Shown here piece by piece: positions 16,113 to 25,747 of a DNA stretch of 64,000 nucleotides (its first letter is position 1; each line of letters begins with the position of its first letter). The notes under the pieces are model-generated. The model was not told the DNA's origin, did no database searches, and saw nothing but the letters and a program-made list of their open reading frames with translations. The stretch covers positions 124,001 to 188,000 of the forward strand of contig JAEXBS010000043.1 of the NCBI GenBank assembly GCA_023393915.1. Direction: 5' to 3'. This DNA comes from Bacteroidota bacterium (lineage in GTDB: Bacteria; Bacteroidota; Bacteroidia; Flavobacteriales; Weeksellaceae). Position numbers and translations under genes: made by a program.

Positions 16113-18266
16113 TTATTTAGGATCTAAAGAGATCGCATAGCCACCACTACGAGCCAATTTCACCTTGAGTTTTGTGCGATGGTTAACTACTTTTTTCAAG
16201 ATCTTATAACTCTGTGGGTTTTCAATATAATCTGCATTCTCTCCGTCTTGGTAAATTACCGCATTGTAGGATTTTCCTTTGGGCAAGAATGAAAAATCAA
16301 TTTCATACGATCTTTCATTTTCATCGGTAATTCCCCCTACAAACCACTGGTCCTTTCCTTTGGTTTTTCTAGCTGTGTGAATGTACTCTCCAGGTTCTGC
16401 ATCAAGAATAATGGTATCGTCCCAGTCCATTGCTACGTCTTTAATGAACTGAAAAGCATCAAGATGTCGAGCATAATTCTCAGGTAAATCCGCAGCCATT
16501 TGTAGAGGAGAATACATTACCACATAAAGAGCCAACTGCTTGGCTAAAGTGGTTTTTACAAAACGTTTATCACCTTTGAAATAATAATCTAATTGAGTTT
16601 GGAAAATTCCAGGGGTGTAATCCATTGGACCTCCCATATATCTGGTAAACGGTAAGATGGTCTGATGGTCTGGATTGTTTCCACCAAAAGCTTCGTACTC
16701 TGTCCCTCTTGCTGCTTCTGCCGCAATCCAGTTCGGGTAGGTACGACTCTGCCCTGAAGGTCTTACGCTCTCGTGTGAGTTCACCATCACTTTGTATTCG
16801 TTGGCTTTTTCCGCGATGCGCGTATAATGGTTAATCATCCATTGAGAATAATGGTGTTCACCTCTTGGGATAATATCTCCTACGTATCCCGTTTTTACTG
16901 AAGGATAACCATATTTGTTCATTAGAGCAAAAGCCTTATCGGCCCAACGTTCATAGTTTGTAGCGGATCCTGAAGTTTCGTGGTGCATCATGAGGCGCAT
17001 TCCTTTGGATTGAGCGTATTCATTGAGCATCTTGATGTCAAAATCTGGGTAAGGAGTAATGAAATCAAAAACATACTCTTTAGAGTTTCCAAACCAATCT
17101 TCCCATCCAATGTTCCAACCTTCAATTAGCAAAGCATCAAATCCATGCTGAGAAGCAAAATCAATATACTCTTTTACTTTATCGTTGTTCGCGGCATGAT
17201 TACCGTTAGGAGTAAGCTTTGAAAAATCTGTCTTGCCGATATGAACGTTCTTCGATGTGGAATAAAACCAGTTGGATTTTCCGATAATCATCTCCCACCA
17301 AACACCCATGTATTTCGTTGGCTTAATATAAGAAGTGTCCGTATAAGCTGTAGGATCGTTCAGATTGAAAATCATTTTAGAATCAAGGACTTCTTCTGCC
17401 TTATTAGAAACAATCACCGTTCTCCACGGAGTCACGGCTGGCGTTTGAATGTATCCCTTGGCTCCTTGAGCATCTGGAGTTAAATGGGTTTTGAACTTAA
17501 AGTTCTGTGCATCCACTTCTAAATGTGAAGCCGCGTAATTCAAAACGGCTGCCTCTGCGATATTAATATAAAGGGGATTTTTCCCTTCTTTTTTAAGCAT
17601 CAAAGGAGATTGTACCGCGTTTTTCACTACCGTTTGGGAAGCATTCCCATCGTAAGAGGTCGGCCATCTTACTGGAATCTCTGAAATCTTCGTTGTTTGG
17701 TATTGGTACTCTTGTGAATCGTAATCTCCTGTCACCCACCAAGATTTAGCGTCCCATGGCAAATCGAACTCGGTATCTTCTTCTTGAAGAATAAAGTAAT
17801 TTAAATTTTCTTGTTCTGGAAACTCATACCTAAAACCAAGTCCGTCGTTAAACAAACGGAACTTCACTACGATCGATCTTCCTGTCTTTTCTTGAGAAAG
17901 CATAACGGCCATCTCATTGTAATGATTTACGTAATTTTTCTTCTCCCCTAAAATAGGCTGCCACGTTTCGTTTTTAGAATCGTATTGGGCTCCAGAGTGA
18001 ACAAACCCTGCATTCAAATGATTTTCCGCGCTCACCTTTTTATCGATTTCTGAGGCGAATTCAATTCCGCTATCTTTTAACAAACGGAGTCCTAATTTGG
18101 AAGGCTCAATTACGCTTTGACCTTTGTATGTCATTTGATAATAAGGAACTCCTTCTTTCAATTCAAAATTCATTTCGAAATTGCCGTCCGGAGATTTTAA
18201 CACTTGTGCACTTAATGTTGCACTACTTAGAAAAATAGCTAAACAGCTGATTTTAAATAATTGCAT
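16113..18266 (-). CDS. susB: GH97 alpha-glucosidase (SusB-like), periplasmic
   Basis: Releases glucose from maltodextrins. I chose the start at 18266 because it gives a clean signal peptide (MQLFKISCLAIFLSSATLSA) and 717 residues; an upstream extension to 18317 adds 17 residues and overlaps a terminator. It has the GH97 order: N-terminal beta-supersandwich (about 20-280), (beta/alpha)8 barrel (about 290-620), C-terminal beta domain. Motifs visible are GVWWEMIIG, LIEGWNIGWEDW, SHESVRPSGQSRTYPN and ARGTEYEAF. The segment VKTGYVGD, in place of a nucleophilic Asp, resembles the inverting SusB branch rather than retaining GH97 galactosidases. That mechanistic reading is inference from known family members. 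Confidence 0.93.
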   Translation of the reverse strand: MQLFKISCLAIFLSSATLSAQVLKSPDGNFEMNFELKEGVPYYQMTYKGQSVIEPSKLGLRLLKDSGIEFASEIDKKVSAENHLNAGFVHSGAQYDSKNETWQPILGEKKNYVNHYNEMAVMLSQEKTGRSIVVKFRLFNDGLGFRYEFPEQENLNYFILQEEDTEFDLPWDAKSWWVTGDYDSQEYQYQTTKISEIPVRWPTSYDGNASQTVVKNAVQSPLMLKKEGKNPLYINIAEAAVLNYAASHLEVDAQNFKFKTHLTPDAQGAKGYIQTPAVTPWRTVIVSNKAEEVLDSKMIFNLNDPTAYTDTSYIKPTKYMGVWWEMIIGKSNWFYSTSKNVHIGKTDFSKLTPNGNHAANNDKVKEYIDFASQHGFDALLIEGWNIGWEDWFGNSKEYVFDFITPYPDFDIKMLNEYAQSKGMRLMMHHETSGSATNYERWADKAFALMNKYGYPSVKTGYVGDIIPRGEHHYSQWMINHYTRIAEKANEYKVMVNSHESVRPSGQSRTYPNWIAAEAARGTEYEAFGGNNPDHQTILPFTRYMGGPMDYTPGIFQTQLDYYFKGDKRFVKTTLAKQLALYVVMYSPLQMAADLPENYARHLDAFQFIKDVAMDWDDTIILDAEPGEYIHTARKTKGKDQWFVGGITDENERSYEIDFSFLPKGKSYNAVIYQDGENADYIENPQSYKILKKVVNHRTKLKVKLARSGGYAISLDPK

Positions 18267-18289
18267 AGGGTTTGATTTTACAGTAGTAA

Positions 18290-18324
18290 AGATAAAAAAA
18301 ACTGTTGCGCTAGGCAACAGTTTT
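18290..18324 (-). terminator. Intrinsic terminator after the SusE/F-type genes (minus strand)
   Basis: AAAACTGTTGC (18298-18308) pairs perfectly with GCAACAGTTTT (18314-18324). On the minus strand the right flank is T-rich (TTTTTTTTATC). It ends susC-D-E-F transcription partially or fully before the GH97 gene. Confidence 0.85.
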
Positions 18325-18366
18325 CTTTGTTATTAAAGGCTCAAAGTCCTTTTGAAAAGGTTTCTA

Positions 18367-19776
18367 TTAGTCTTTTTTTACTAAGATGAAACTACCATCT
18401 AAATCGTTAAAGAAAATGTCATAGACTCCCGCTTGTTCTACTTTAATGTTTGGACCGTCTAGAGTTGCCTTTCCAGAAATAAGAGTTCCAGCTCCCCAGT
18501 TAATCGCCCAGTCATTGTTTGCACGGAACTTAATTTCTCCAGCTCCTAAGGTTACACCATGTAGACTCCATTGGTGCGCATCAAAAGTAGACTGAACTAA
18601 GTCGGTGTCCGAATTCCATCCGTCCGGTGTTGCATCCCCAATAATACCAATATCTGTATGATTAGTTGCTCCAGAAGCATCGTAAGGAGTAATAGAGAAA
18701 GTTTTCTCCATAATATCCATTTCGAATGTATAGTATCCTGCAGTCGGAATTACAAAAGTTCCTGGCTCATTGGATGCATCTGGATTACTTGCAATAAGAA
18801 CTCCGTCTTTAGGTCCCCACTGTGGGTGCCAAGTATTATCTCCTAACTTCTCTAATACTTTAAATCCACCCGCATTGAAATATCCAGTGTAGTAGAATTT
18901 GTTTGTATTGTTAGGATCACGGAATAGAGCTGGGTTATTATTGTTCGTATTCCAACCTGGTGCCGTTGCTTCTCCAACTAAGAAAAGATCTTTAAAAGCC
19001 ACGTAAGGAGTTACCGTAATGGTTACTGGTTCTGAAACCGCTAGCAACGTTCCTCCTACAGAAGTGGTGCTTGCACTAATACGGATATCAATTTCAGATG
19101 CAACTTCTACTGGTAATCCTAATTTAAGAACCGCATCATTAAAATCTTTAGTAATAAGATCTAATGCAGTGTCATCACTGATTGAACCTGCCGCTACATA
19201 TTCAGCACTTCCCTTCTTAGCGATTTCAACTAAATAACTTACTTCCGTTCCGTAGTTGTAATCCGTCCAAGAAACAGAGGTTGCCACAGTGGTCGGAGCT
19301 TCTTTGTCTAGGACAATTGAAGTACCTGCACTAGGTGAAGTAATGATAGGTTTAGCCACTGGGTAAGTGGTTAAGTCTGTTGAAATAACGTTGGAAACGT
19401 TCGATCCCGCCGTCACTCTAAAGTAAAGCTTTTGGCTTTGGTATGGATTAAGACCTGCACCTAAAGCCGCTTCATTTAATGCACCGATGGTAGTGGTTAG
19501 AGTAGTAGTGCTAGAGGTACCTAAAACAGTGGTCGAGGAAAATTCAGGATCACTTGATACTTCAACAGTATACTCTGCACCACCCAGCGAGTTGTCCCAA
19601 ACTAAGCGAAACGCATTATCCGCCATAGTAGGATACAGCACATTGCTGGCTAAGGTCGTATTGTAGAGCTCAAAAGACGGCTCTTTTTCTCCCATAGTAA
19701 ATTCATCATCTCTACAAGAATGAATCACCATAGGTACAATAAGAGCTAAAAATAATAATTTAAATATAGTTTTCAT
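18367..19776 (-). CDS. SusE/SusF-type starch-binding outer-membrane lipoprotein
   Basis: A 469-residue lipoprotein: lipobox HSC at about residue 21 (IVPMVIHSCRDDEF). An N-terminal SusE-type Ig-like domain (AFRLVWDNSLGGAEYTVEVS, about 55-145) and a second Ig-like region (about 150-260) come first. Two tandem starch-binding modules follow, FLVGEATAPGWNTNN (about 264-365) and IGIIGDATPDGWNSDTD (about 373-469), each with the G-x-A-x-x-x-GWN motif. Such proteins hold starch at the cell surface next to SusC/D. It follows the other SusE-type gene by 15 bases and is closed by a terminator. SusE and SusF cannot be told apart safely here. Confidence 0.9.
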   Translation of the reverse strand: MKTIFKLLFLALIVPMVIHSCRDDEFTMGEKEPSFELYNTTLASNVLYPTMADNAFRLVWDNSLGGAEYTVEVSSDPEFSSTTVLGTSSTTTLTTTIGALNEAALGAGLNPYQSQKLYFRVTAGSNVSNVISTDLTTYPVAKPIITSPSAGTSIVLDKEAPTTVATSVSWTDYNYGTEVSYLVEIAKKGSAEYVAAGSISDDTALDLITKDFNDAVLKLGLPVEVASEIDIRISASTTSVGGTLLAVSEPVTITVTPYVAFKDLFLVGEATAPGWNTNNNNPALFRDPNNTNKFYYTGYFNAGGFKVLEKLGDNTWHPQWGPKDGVLIASNPDASNEPGTFVIPTAGYYTFEMDIMEKTFSITPYDASGATNHTDIGIIGDATPDGWNSDTDLVQSTFDAHQWSLHGVTLGAGEIKFRANNDWAINWGAGTLISGKATLDGPNIKVEQAGVYDIFFNDLDGSFILVKKD

Positions 19777-19791
19777 ACTTCTGTTCGTTTG

Positions 19792-20925
19792 TTATTGTGC
19801 GACAATCGTGTAAGTTCCCGCTTTAATGTTCACGGTAATTTTATGCTTAGCACCTGCTCCAGAGAATTGAATGTTACCGTTATCACCTTTAGGACCTAGG
19901 AAACCTGAATTTCCAGCATTGTCTTTAAGGATGTTACCCCATTCTAAATCTCCCCAAGAAAGTTGACCAATGAATTTGAATTCTGATTCATCCGCTAGGT
20001 CTACTAAAATTTCATACACTCCTGGCTCCACTTTGGTGAATGGAAGTGCACTTTCTGCAGCCCAACCGTTTACACTTCCTGCTAAATAAATAGTTGGGAA
20101 ATCAAATTCCATAATAGCAGACGGCTCTACAGTCAATGATTGAACAGTTGCAGAAGCATCAATAGAAATTTTATGAACACCAGTAGTTCCGCTGAACTTC
20201 ATGTTTTCTTCTCCGTCTTGAGTTAAGTTACTAGAAACTTGTTTGAAATAGCGGTAGTTATCGTTGGTTCCACTTTGATCGATACTGTAGTTGATTGGAT
20301 TCCAATCTTGCTGACCTAAGAAACGGAAACCTTTGTCTTTATTCATCACAGTATAGATATAGGACATGTTCTCGTGCTTGTAAAGAATCTGAGCATCTCC
20401 ACCGTTCCATCCTACATAGGACGCCTCACCTACTAAGTAGAAAGTTGGATACACTAACGAATAAGGAGTAATGGACATCGAAGTGGTGTTCGACATAGAT
20501 GACATGTATTCTCCACCATCACCTATGTAAGATGATACTCTGAAGTACATGGTACCAACATCTCCTGCAGATAAGCCCAAAGTCTGAGCTGCACGGTTCA
20601 TTTCAGAAACCGTGTAAGTTACTGTACGTGCAGACCCGTTAACCGTACTCATCGTATAAGGCACTGCAAAATCTTCAGTAGCAGATGCTTCAATTTTGTA
20701 ACGAATTTCTGTTGGTTGAGTGTATTTTGCTTGTTCCCATGTGATGTTCAATGCCGGATTGTCCGGAAAATTACTATCGAGAAACAAATTCTCTAAACTT
20801 AGGTCCATCATGATGGCAGGAGACTCATTGCTAATTTGCAGTTCTTCCCGATCCTCACAGGCCATTAGCCCTAGAAAAACCATTACGGCTAATAGACCTT
20901 TAATTATGCTATATTGTTTTTTCAT
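19792..20925 (-). CDS. susE: SusE-type starch-binding outer-membrane lipoprotein
   Basis: A 377-residue lipoprotein with a signal ending LMAC (Cys about 23). The N-terminal SusE domain (about 40-150: PALNITWEQAKYTQPTEIRYKIE, TMYFRVSSYIGDGG) is followed by two starch-binding modules, TFYLVGEASYVGWNGGD (about 160-265) and TIYLAGSVNGWAAES (about 276-377). It is shorter by one Ig-like region than the next gene, with which it forms a divergent paralogous pair. Spacing of 24 bases to susD and 15 to the next gene places it in the susCDEF transcript. A role in surface starch binding is inferred from family and context. Confidence 0.92.
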   Translation of the reverse strand: MKKQYSIIKGLLAVMVFLGLMACEDREELQISNESPAIMMDLSLENLFLDSNFPDNPALNITWEQAKYTQPTEIRYKIEASATEDFAVPYTMSTVNGSARTVTYTVSEMNRAAQTLGLSAGDVGTMYFRVSSYIGDGGEYMSSMSNTTSMSITPYSLVYPTFYLVGEASYVGWNGGDAQILYKHENMSYIYTVMNKDKGFRFLGQQDWNPINYSIDQSGTNDNYRYFKQVSSNLTQDGEENMKFSGTTGVHKISIDASATVQSLTVEPSAIMEFDFPTIYLAGSVNGWAAESALPFTKVEPGVYEILVDLADESEFKFIGQLSWGDLEWGNILKDNAGNSGFLGPKGDNGNIQFSGAGAKHKITVNIKAGTYTIVAQ

Positions 20926-20949
20926 TGTCTTAAAACTTTAGTTATAGGA

Positions 20950-22560
20950 TTAATACCCCTGATTTTGAATCAGATTAGAATTCGCAATGATGTCGTTGGT
21001 AGGAATCGGATAAAGATTGCGGTACTCAGGTACTGAGGCACCGTCTTTCGCTCCACCTTTCCATTGCCATAGTTTACTTGAACCAGTAAATTTACCAAAA
21101 CGGATTAGGTCGGTACGACGAGTCATTTCCCAAGAAAGTTCACGTGCTCTTTCGTTTAAAATGAAATCCAAATCTAAATTGGTTACTGGAGTAACACCCG
21201 CGCGTGTTCTTAATTGATTAACATAAGAAAGTGCTTGTGCTACATTTCCATTCCCTCCACGTAGTGTAGCCTCAGCATACATTAAGTATACATCACCTAA
21301 ACGGTAAAGTGGTAAATCTGCATCTACGAAATCTCCTGCAGCATCAGATCCTGCAGATCCGTCAGAGAAGTTAATATTCTTGTATTTGATAAAGGCATAC
21401 CCTTGTTTGAAATCAGAAATCTCATTGATATCTAGACTCTGTCCATCGGTATAGAATCTACCTCTTCTATCGTCAGCTTGGAATAACTCTACAAATTGCT
21501 TGGTCACTCTAAGACCTCCCCAACCGCTGTTCACTCCAAAATCAGAAGCAGGCATAGATCCTCCTACGGCTGCATGTACCATGAAAGTGGTTCCACCAAA
21601 CGTACGGGTCTTATTTCCATCGTAACGAATTGCAAAGATAAATTCCGGATTGTTTCTATCGTTATCAGCCATAAAAAGATTTTGATAACCATAATCGATA
21701 CCCCCTTGAATATCTTTCTTAAGAGCATAGCCGGCATTAATGATCTTACCTGTATACGTAATCACGTCGTTGTAACGATTCGTTCCGTTATACACCTCAG
21801 CATTCAAATAAAGGCGCGCTAAAACTGCCCAAGCTGCTGCTTTATCTACTCGACCGTATTCATTAGTTCTAGGGTCTTTCAATTCGTTTTCAACTGCTAA
21901 AAGTTCTGCTTCTACCCAATCAAATAAAGCTGCTCTTTCAATTCTTTTTGGCTTTTCTGCTCCTCCAGAAATGTAATTTTCATCTACGAAAGGTATATTT
22001 CCATAAAGGTCTAATGCATGGTAGTAAGATTGAGCTCTAAGGAATCTTGCCTCAGCTCTCATATATTTCGCTTCCTCTAAATTAGCCCCCGTAATTCCAT
22101 TCTGTGCTAATTTCTCATCTGTTGTATTACGGATAAATTCATTGGTGAAAGCAATCTCTCCATAAATACGGTAGTAAAGGGCTGCAACAAACTCATTAGA
22201 AGCAGTCCAAGTCATTGTATTCATCTGTGGAAGGGTACCGTCCTGCCAAGCGATTTTCGCCTCATCGGTAGGAAGTACTTGGTGGTAATACATCTGACGG
22301 ATATAACTGGAGAAACCTCCGTCAATCCCGCCGATGTCAGAATTACCGTCACCTCCTTCCTGACCTCCTACTGCAAGTCCACCATAAAGTTTAGCTAGTA
22401 AGCTCGGGTAATTATTGAAATCAGTAAATAAGTTACTTGAAGACGGATCTGTGATCGGCTCTCTTTCTAAGTCCTTCACACAGGAAACCAAAGTGGCAGC
22501 TAGCATAATGCCCAGTACCCCTTTGAGTAAATTTTTTGCTTTTATATTAAAGATTTTCAT
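20950..22560 (-). CDS. susD: SusD-like starch-binding outer-membrane lipoprotein
   Basis: A 536-residue surface lipoprotein that caps the SusC channel. The signal ends ATLVSC (Cys about 27), followed by VKDLEREP, a typical SusD start. The helical TPR-like scaffold is visible in EEAKYMRAEARFLRAQSYYHALDLYGNIPFVDE, and the C-terminal SusD motif is LPLYRLGDVYLMYAEATLRGG, then LNERARELSWEMTRRTDLIRFGKF and LYPIPTNDI. It begins 10 bases after susC. Glycan specificity for starch/maltodextrin is inferred from the enzymes of the locus. Confidence 0.95.
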   Translation of the reverse strand: MKIFNIKAKNLLKGVLGIMLAATLVSCVKDLEREPITDPSSSNLFTDFNNYPSLLAKLYGGLAVGGQEGGDGNSDIGGIDGGFSSYIRQMYYHQVLPTDEAKIAWQDGTLPQMNTMTWTASNEFVAALYYRIYGEIAFTNEFIRNTTDEKLAQNGITGANLEEAKYMRAEARFLRAQSYYHALDLYGNIPFVDENYISGGAEKPKRIERAALFDWVEAELLAVENELKDPRTNEYGRVDKAAAWAVLARLYLNAEVYNGTNRYNDVITYTGKIINAGYALKKDIQGGIDYGYQNLFMADNDRNNPEFIFAIRYDGNKTRTFGGTTFMVHAAVGGSMPASDFGVNSGWGGLRVTKQFVELFQADDRRGRFYTDGQSLDINEISDFKQGYAFIKYKNINFSDGSAGSDAAGDFVDADLPLYRLGDVYLMYAEATLRGGNGNVAQALSYVNQLRTRAGVTPVTNLDLDFILNERARELSWEMTRRTDLIRFGKFTGSSKLWQWKGGAKDGASVPEYRNLYPIPTNDIIANSNLIQNQGY

Positions 22561-22570
22561 TTGTCGTTAA

Positions 22571-25312
22571 TTAAAATTGAAAGTTAAGTCCTAATGAATA
22601 CACCTTCGGTCTTTGGTAGAAACCGTTGTCAATGTTTCCGAAAATCTCCGGATCCACTCCCGTATATTTGGAGATCACAAAAACGTTTTGCGCCATTCCA
22701 TAAACTCGTAAGTTACTACGGTCTCCGAACACTTCTCCAAAGTTATACCCTAAAGTAAGGTTGTCCATACGCACGAAAGAAGCGTCTTCAACAAAAGCAT
22801 CAGACCAAAGATTTAACTGAGGGAAACGATAATCTACCGTACTGCTATAAACATTCTGTAAATATCCGTTCGTTCTCAAGGATGCTAGTGAACTATTGGA
22901 AGCTGCGTTGTTGTATACGTAGTTTCCAATCACTGCTCTTAAAGCGGTACTAAAGTCCCAATTCCCTACCGCTAATTTAGTGGAGAATCCAAGAAGTGCA
23001 TCAGGAGTAGAAGACTTATAGAAGTACTTATCGCTGTCGTTTACAACACCGTCTTGGTTGATGTCAACGTAAGCTCCCGGTACTGGTTTACCAGACTCAT
23101 CATAAAGCTGCTTAAACACGTAGAATGAATAAGGTGCTTTTCCAACAGTATGTGCTTGGATGGTATTACCAACACCTCCAGAAAGACCTCCCACTTGAAT
23201 TTTGAAGTCTGCCGCTACCTGCTCAGAAAGACTGGTGATCTCAGAAGTGTAATGAGTTGCATTTACACTGAAATCCCAAGTTACATTATCGGTACGAACG
23301 GGAGTAAAGTTTAATATCACTTCTACCCCTTCATTGGTCATATCTCCAACGTTCTTTGTGTTGTAGTTACTTAATCCACCGGCTGCTTCAGGAACGTAAG
23401 CAATTAAATCTTCCGTATCTTTCTTAAACACGTCGATCGATCCGCTGAATCGATTACCCCAGAATCCAAAATCAAGACCTATGTTTTGAGTTAGGGTTTT
23501 TTCCCAAGTCAAATACGGGTTGTATTGTTGTGGACGATACATTGGATAGAAAATATCTCCAAATTGGTAAAGAGCAGTATCGTTACTCAAATTATAACGA
23601 GCAAAAGCTGGATAACTACCACCTACTTCCTGCTGTCCAGTTACCCCGTATCCTAAACGAAGTTTAAGGTTGGAAACTTGACTTGCGTCTTTAAGGAAGT
23701 TTTCTTCGTTAATTTTCCATGCCAAAGCCGCTGCTGGGAAATTACCCCATACATTATCCGTCGTTCCATTATAGAATCTAGATGAAGCATCACGACGTAA
23801 AGACCCGGTAAGGATATACTTGTCTGCAATGGTGAAAATAGCTCTACCGTAGAAAGAAAGTAGCGTTAATTGATCGGCGTACGCACGGAAAGGGAATGTT
23901 TCCACATCTCCAGTATTCACATTTGTTCTCGTAGAAGCACCTGCTGGATTTTCACGATAGAAATCCTGGTAAGAGTATCCGGCCATTAAATCCACATTCG
24001 TATTAAGGGAAGTGATGGTTTTTACGTAATTCAAGTACGTTTCTAAGAGTTTGTTTTTCTTTTCCTCTTGGTAAGGCCCCATGCTATGGAATCCGTTTCC
24101 AGCTCCACTAAAACCATTGGTTCTGTTCGCACCGTAACCTTTTGAATAGTCATAAGCAGCATTCACATTCCATCTTAAATCAGGAAGAAAATGAAATTTG
24201 TAATCCAATTGAATGCTCGGCATTAAACGGTATACCGAACCAATATTACGTGTTGCATTTAATTGGCTTACTGGGTTTCTGTTAGAAACGGTATTAAGTC
24301 CACCGTCTGCGTTTAACCACTCAAAGTACCCACCAAATCTTGGATCATCCATATATACGGATTGGGTTGGGTCAAAATTGATAGCATTGTTAATAGCACC
24401 ACCGTTAGGGAAGCGGTTATCGGTAAACGATCCCTTGAAACTAGCGTTCACCGTCAAGTGGTTGTCAAAAAATTTAGGGTTTAAGTTTAATCCTAAGGAA
24501 GTTCTTCTAAACTCATTCGTCTTAACAATACCGTTTTGTTCTGTGTACCCTAACGAAAGTCGGTAAGGGAGTCCTTGAATTCCACCGGTAATTGCTAAGT
24601 TATTGTCAGTACCCCAAGCCGCTTGATAAATTAGATCTTGCCAATTTGTATGTGCATTCCCTAGTAGCGCTTTGGCAGCATCCGATCCCACTTCATTTAC
24701 GAAGTCACGGTACTCATCCGAAGAAAGTACATCGGCATTTCCCATTTTAGTAGAAACAGAAGCAACGGTAGAGAAGTTGATTCTCATAGCTCCCGCTTTA
24801 CCTTTCTTAGTGGTAATTAAGATTACCCCATTGGAGGCACGGTTACCGTAGATCGCAGCTGCTGAAGCATCCTTAAGAATATCGAAAGTTTCGATATCAT
24901 TTGGGTTGATTAATGAAAGTGGATCCGAAGCTCCAGAAACTCCGTTAAAGTCTTGAGGTACTCCATCGATTACAATTAGCGGTGAAGAGTTGGCGTTTAG
25001 CGATGCTCCACCACGGATACGAATCGTGGATCCTGCACCAGGAGCCCCACTGTTCCCGGTAATAGCAACACCAGGAGCCTTACCTTGAATTAATTGCGCT
25101 GGCGATGTTGCTCCGCCATTGAAATCTTTCTCAGAAACGGAAACAATAGACCCTGTTAGATCTGATTTTTTTCGTTGTCCGTAACCAATCAAAACTACTT
25201 CTTCTATCGCAGACTCACGGTCTAAAATAGTGTCAGTAGTTTGTCCTTGTAGCATTGCCCCTGCCAAAAGAAAAGCGGGAGCAATTTTCAAAACTGTACT
25301 ATAGTTTCTCAC
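22571..25312 (-). CDS. susC: SusC-like TonB-dependent oligosaccharide transporter
   Basis: Imports maltodextrins across the outer membrane together with SusD, powered by TonB. The 913-residue protein has a signal peptide (about 1-24), the TonB box region IEEVVLIGYGQ, the plug with SusC signatures (VIDGVPQDF, INPNDIETFDILKDASAAAIYGNRASNGVILITTKKG shortened here) and a 22-strand barrel ending GLNFQF. The N-terminal carboxypeptidase-regulatory-like domain usual in SusC proteins is missing: only about 12 residues separate signal and TonB box. The start codon is GTG; no ATG precedes it in frame before a stop at 25331-25333. No promoter could be identified in the 435-base divergent region upstream. 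Confidence 0.94.
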   Translation of the reverse strand: MRNYSTVLKIAPAFLLAGAMLQGQTTDTILDRESAIEEVVLIGYGQRKKSDLTGSIVSVSEKDFNGGATSPAQLIQGKAPGVAITGNSGAPGAGSTIRIRGGASLNANSSPLIVIDGVPQDFNGVSGASDPLSLINPNDIETFDILKDASAAAIYGNRASNGVILITTKKGKAGAMRINFSTVASVSTKMGNADVLSSDEYRDFVNEVGSDAAKALLGNAHTNWQDLIYQAAWGTDNNLAITGGIQGLPYRLSLGYTEQNGIVKTNEFRRTSLGLNLNPKFFDNHLTVNASFKGSFTDNRFPNGGAINNAINFDPTQSVYMDDPRFGGYFEWLNADGGLNTVSNRNPVSQLNATRNIGSVYRLMPSIQLDYKFHFLPDLRWNVNAAYDYSKGYGANRTNGFSGAGNGFHSMGPYQEEKKNKLLETYLNYVKTITSLNTNVDLMAGYSYQDFYRENPAGASTRTNVNTGDVETFPFRAYADQLTLLSFYGRAIFTIADKYILTGSLRRDASSRFYNGTTDNVWGNFPAAALAWKINEENFLKDASQVSNLKLRLGYGVTGQQEVGGSYPAFARYNLSNDTALYQFGDIFYPMYRPQQYNPYLTWEKTLTQNIGLDFGFWGNRFSGSIDVFKKDTEDLIAYVPEAAGGLSNYNTKNVGDMTNEGVEVILNFTPVRTDNVTWDFSVNATHYTSEITSLSEQVAADFKIQVGGLSGGVGNTIQAHTVGKAPYSFYVFKQLYDESGKPVPGAYVDINQDGVVNDSDKYFYKSSTPDALLGFSTKLAVGNWDFSTALRAVIGNYVYNNAASNSSLASLRTNGYLQNVYSSTVDYRFPQLNLWSDAFVEDASFVRMDNLTLGYNFGEVFGDRSNLRVYGMAQNVFVISKYTGVDPEIFGNIDNGFYQRPKVYSLGLNFQF

Positions 25313-25747
25313 AAATATAAAGTTTAAGGATTAATACTCTAGAATAAAATTCAACACGATATTTCTACTATATAATATGCATATGGAATGGAAATTTGAG
25401 GAATCGGTCATTTTAGTTTTTTTTTAGACATAGGATTCAGTGGTCTAATTTAATCAAAATTCTATTAACATTTAATTAATAAAAACTAATCCCAAAAGAA
25501 ATGACAAATATCAATCTATTAGTGATAAGATAAAATGCAACCAATTAATAATCAGTTTATTCAATTTTTAACCCACAAGATATTATCTCAAATAGAGACA
25601 TTCTTACCTTAAACGAACATTTAACGAAAACTTAACGTTAGTTGGCAAAAATCAGCACTTTCATAAAAAAATAAACGCGATAGCAACTCGAAAACTTTGA
25701 AGCCTTTACAAGAGTGCTTATCTTTGCTTTCCAGAAATATTTGATTT
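25313..25747. other. Divergent intergenic region between susC and metG
   Basis: AT-rich, no gene seen. It holds the metG promoter near its right end. On the left it must hold the susC promoter, but I found no TAnnTTTG with a partner at the right spacing. TAACGTTA (about 25634-25641) is a small palindrome, and TTAACG recurs nearby. No regulator gene is adjacent. Confidence 0.5.
25696..25726 (+). promoter_or_regulatory. Bacteroidota-type promoter of metG
   Basis: TTTG (25696-25699), 19-base spacer, TATCTTTG (25719-25726). It fits the -33/-7 consensus exactly and leaves a leader of about 15 bases before the metG ATG. Confidence 0.8.

Noticed and set aside
25312..25319. TATATTTG (minus) at the susC start as its promoter
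   Set aside because: It overlaps the GTG start codon, so transcription would begin inside the gene; taken as chance.
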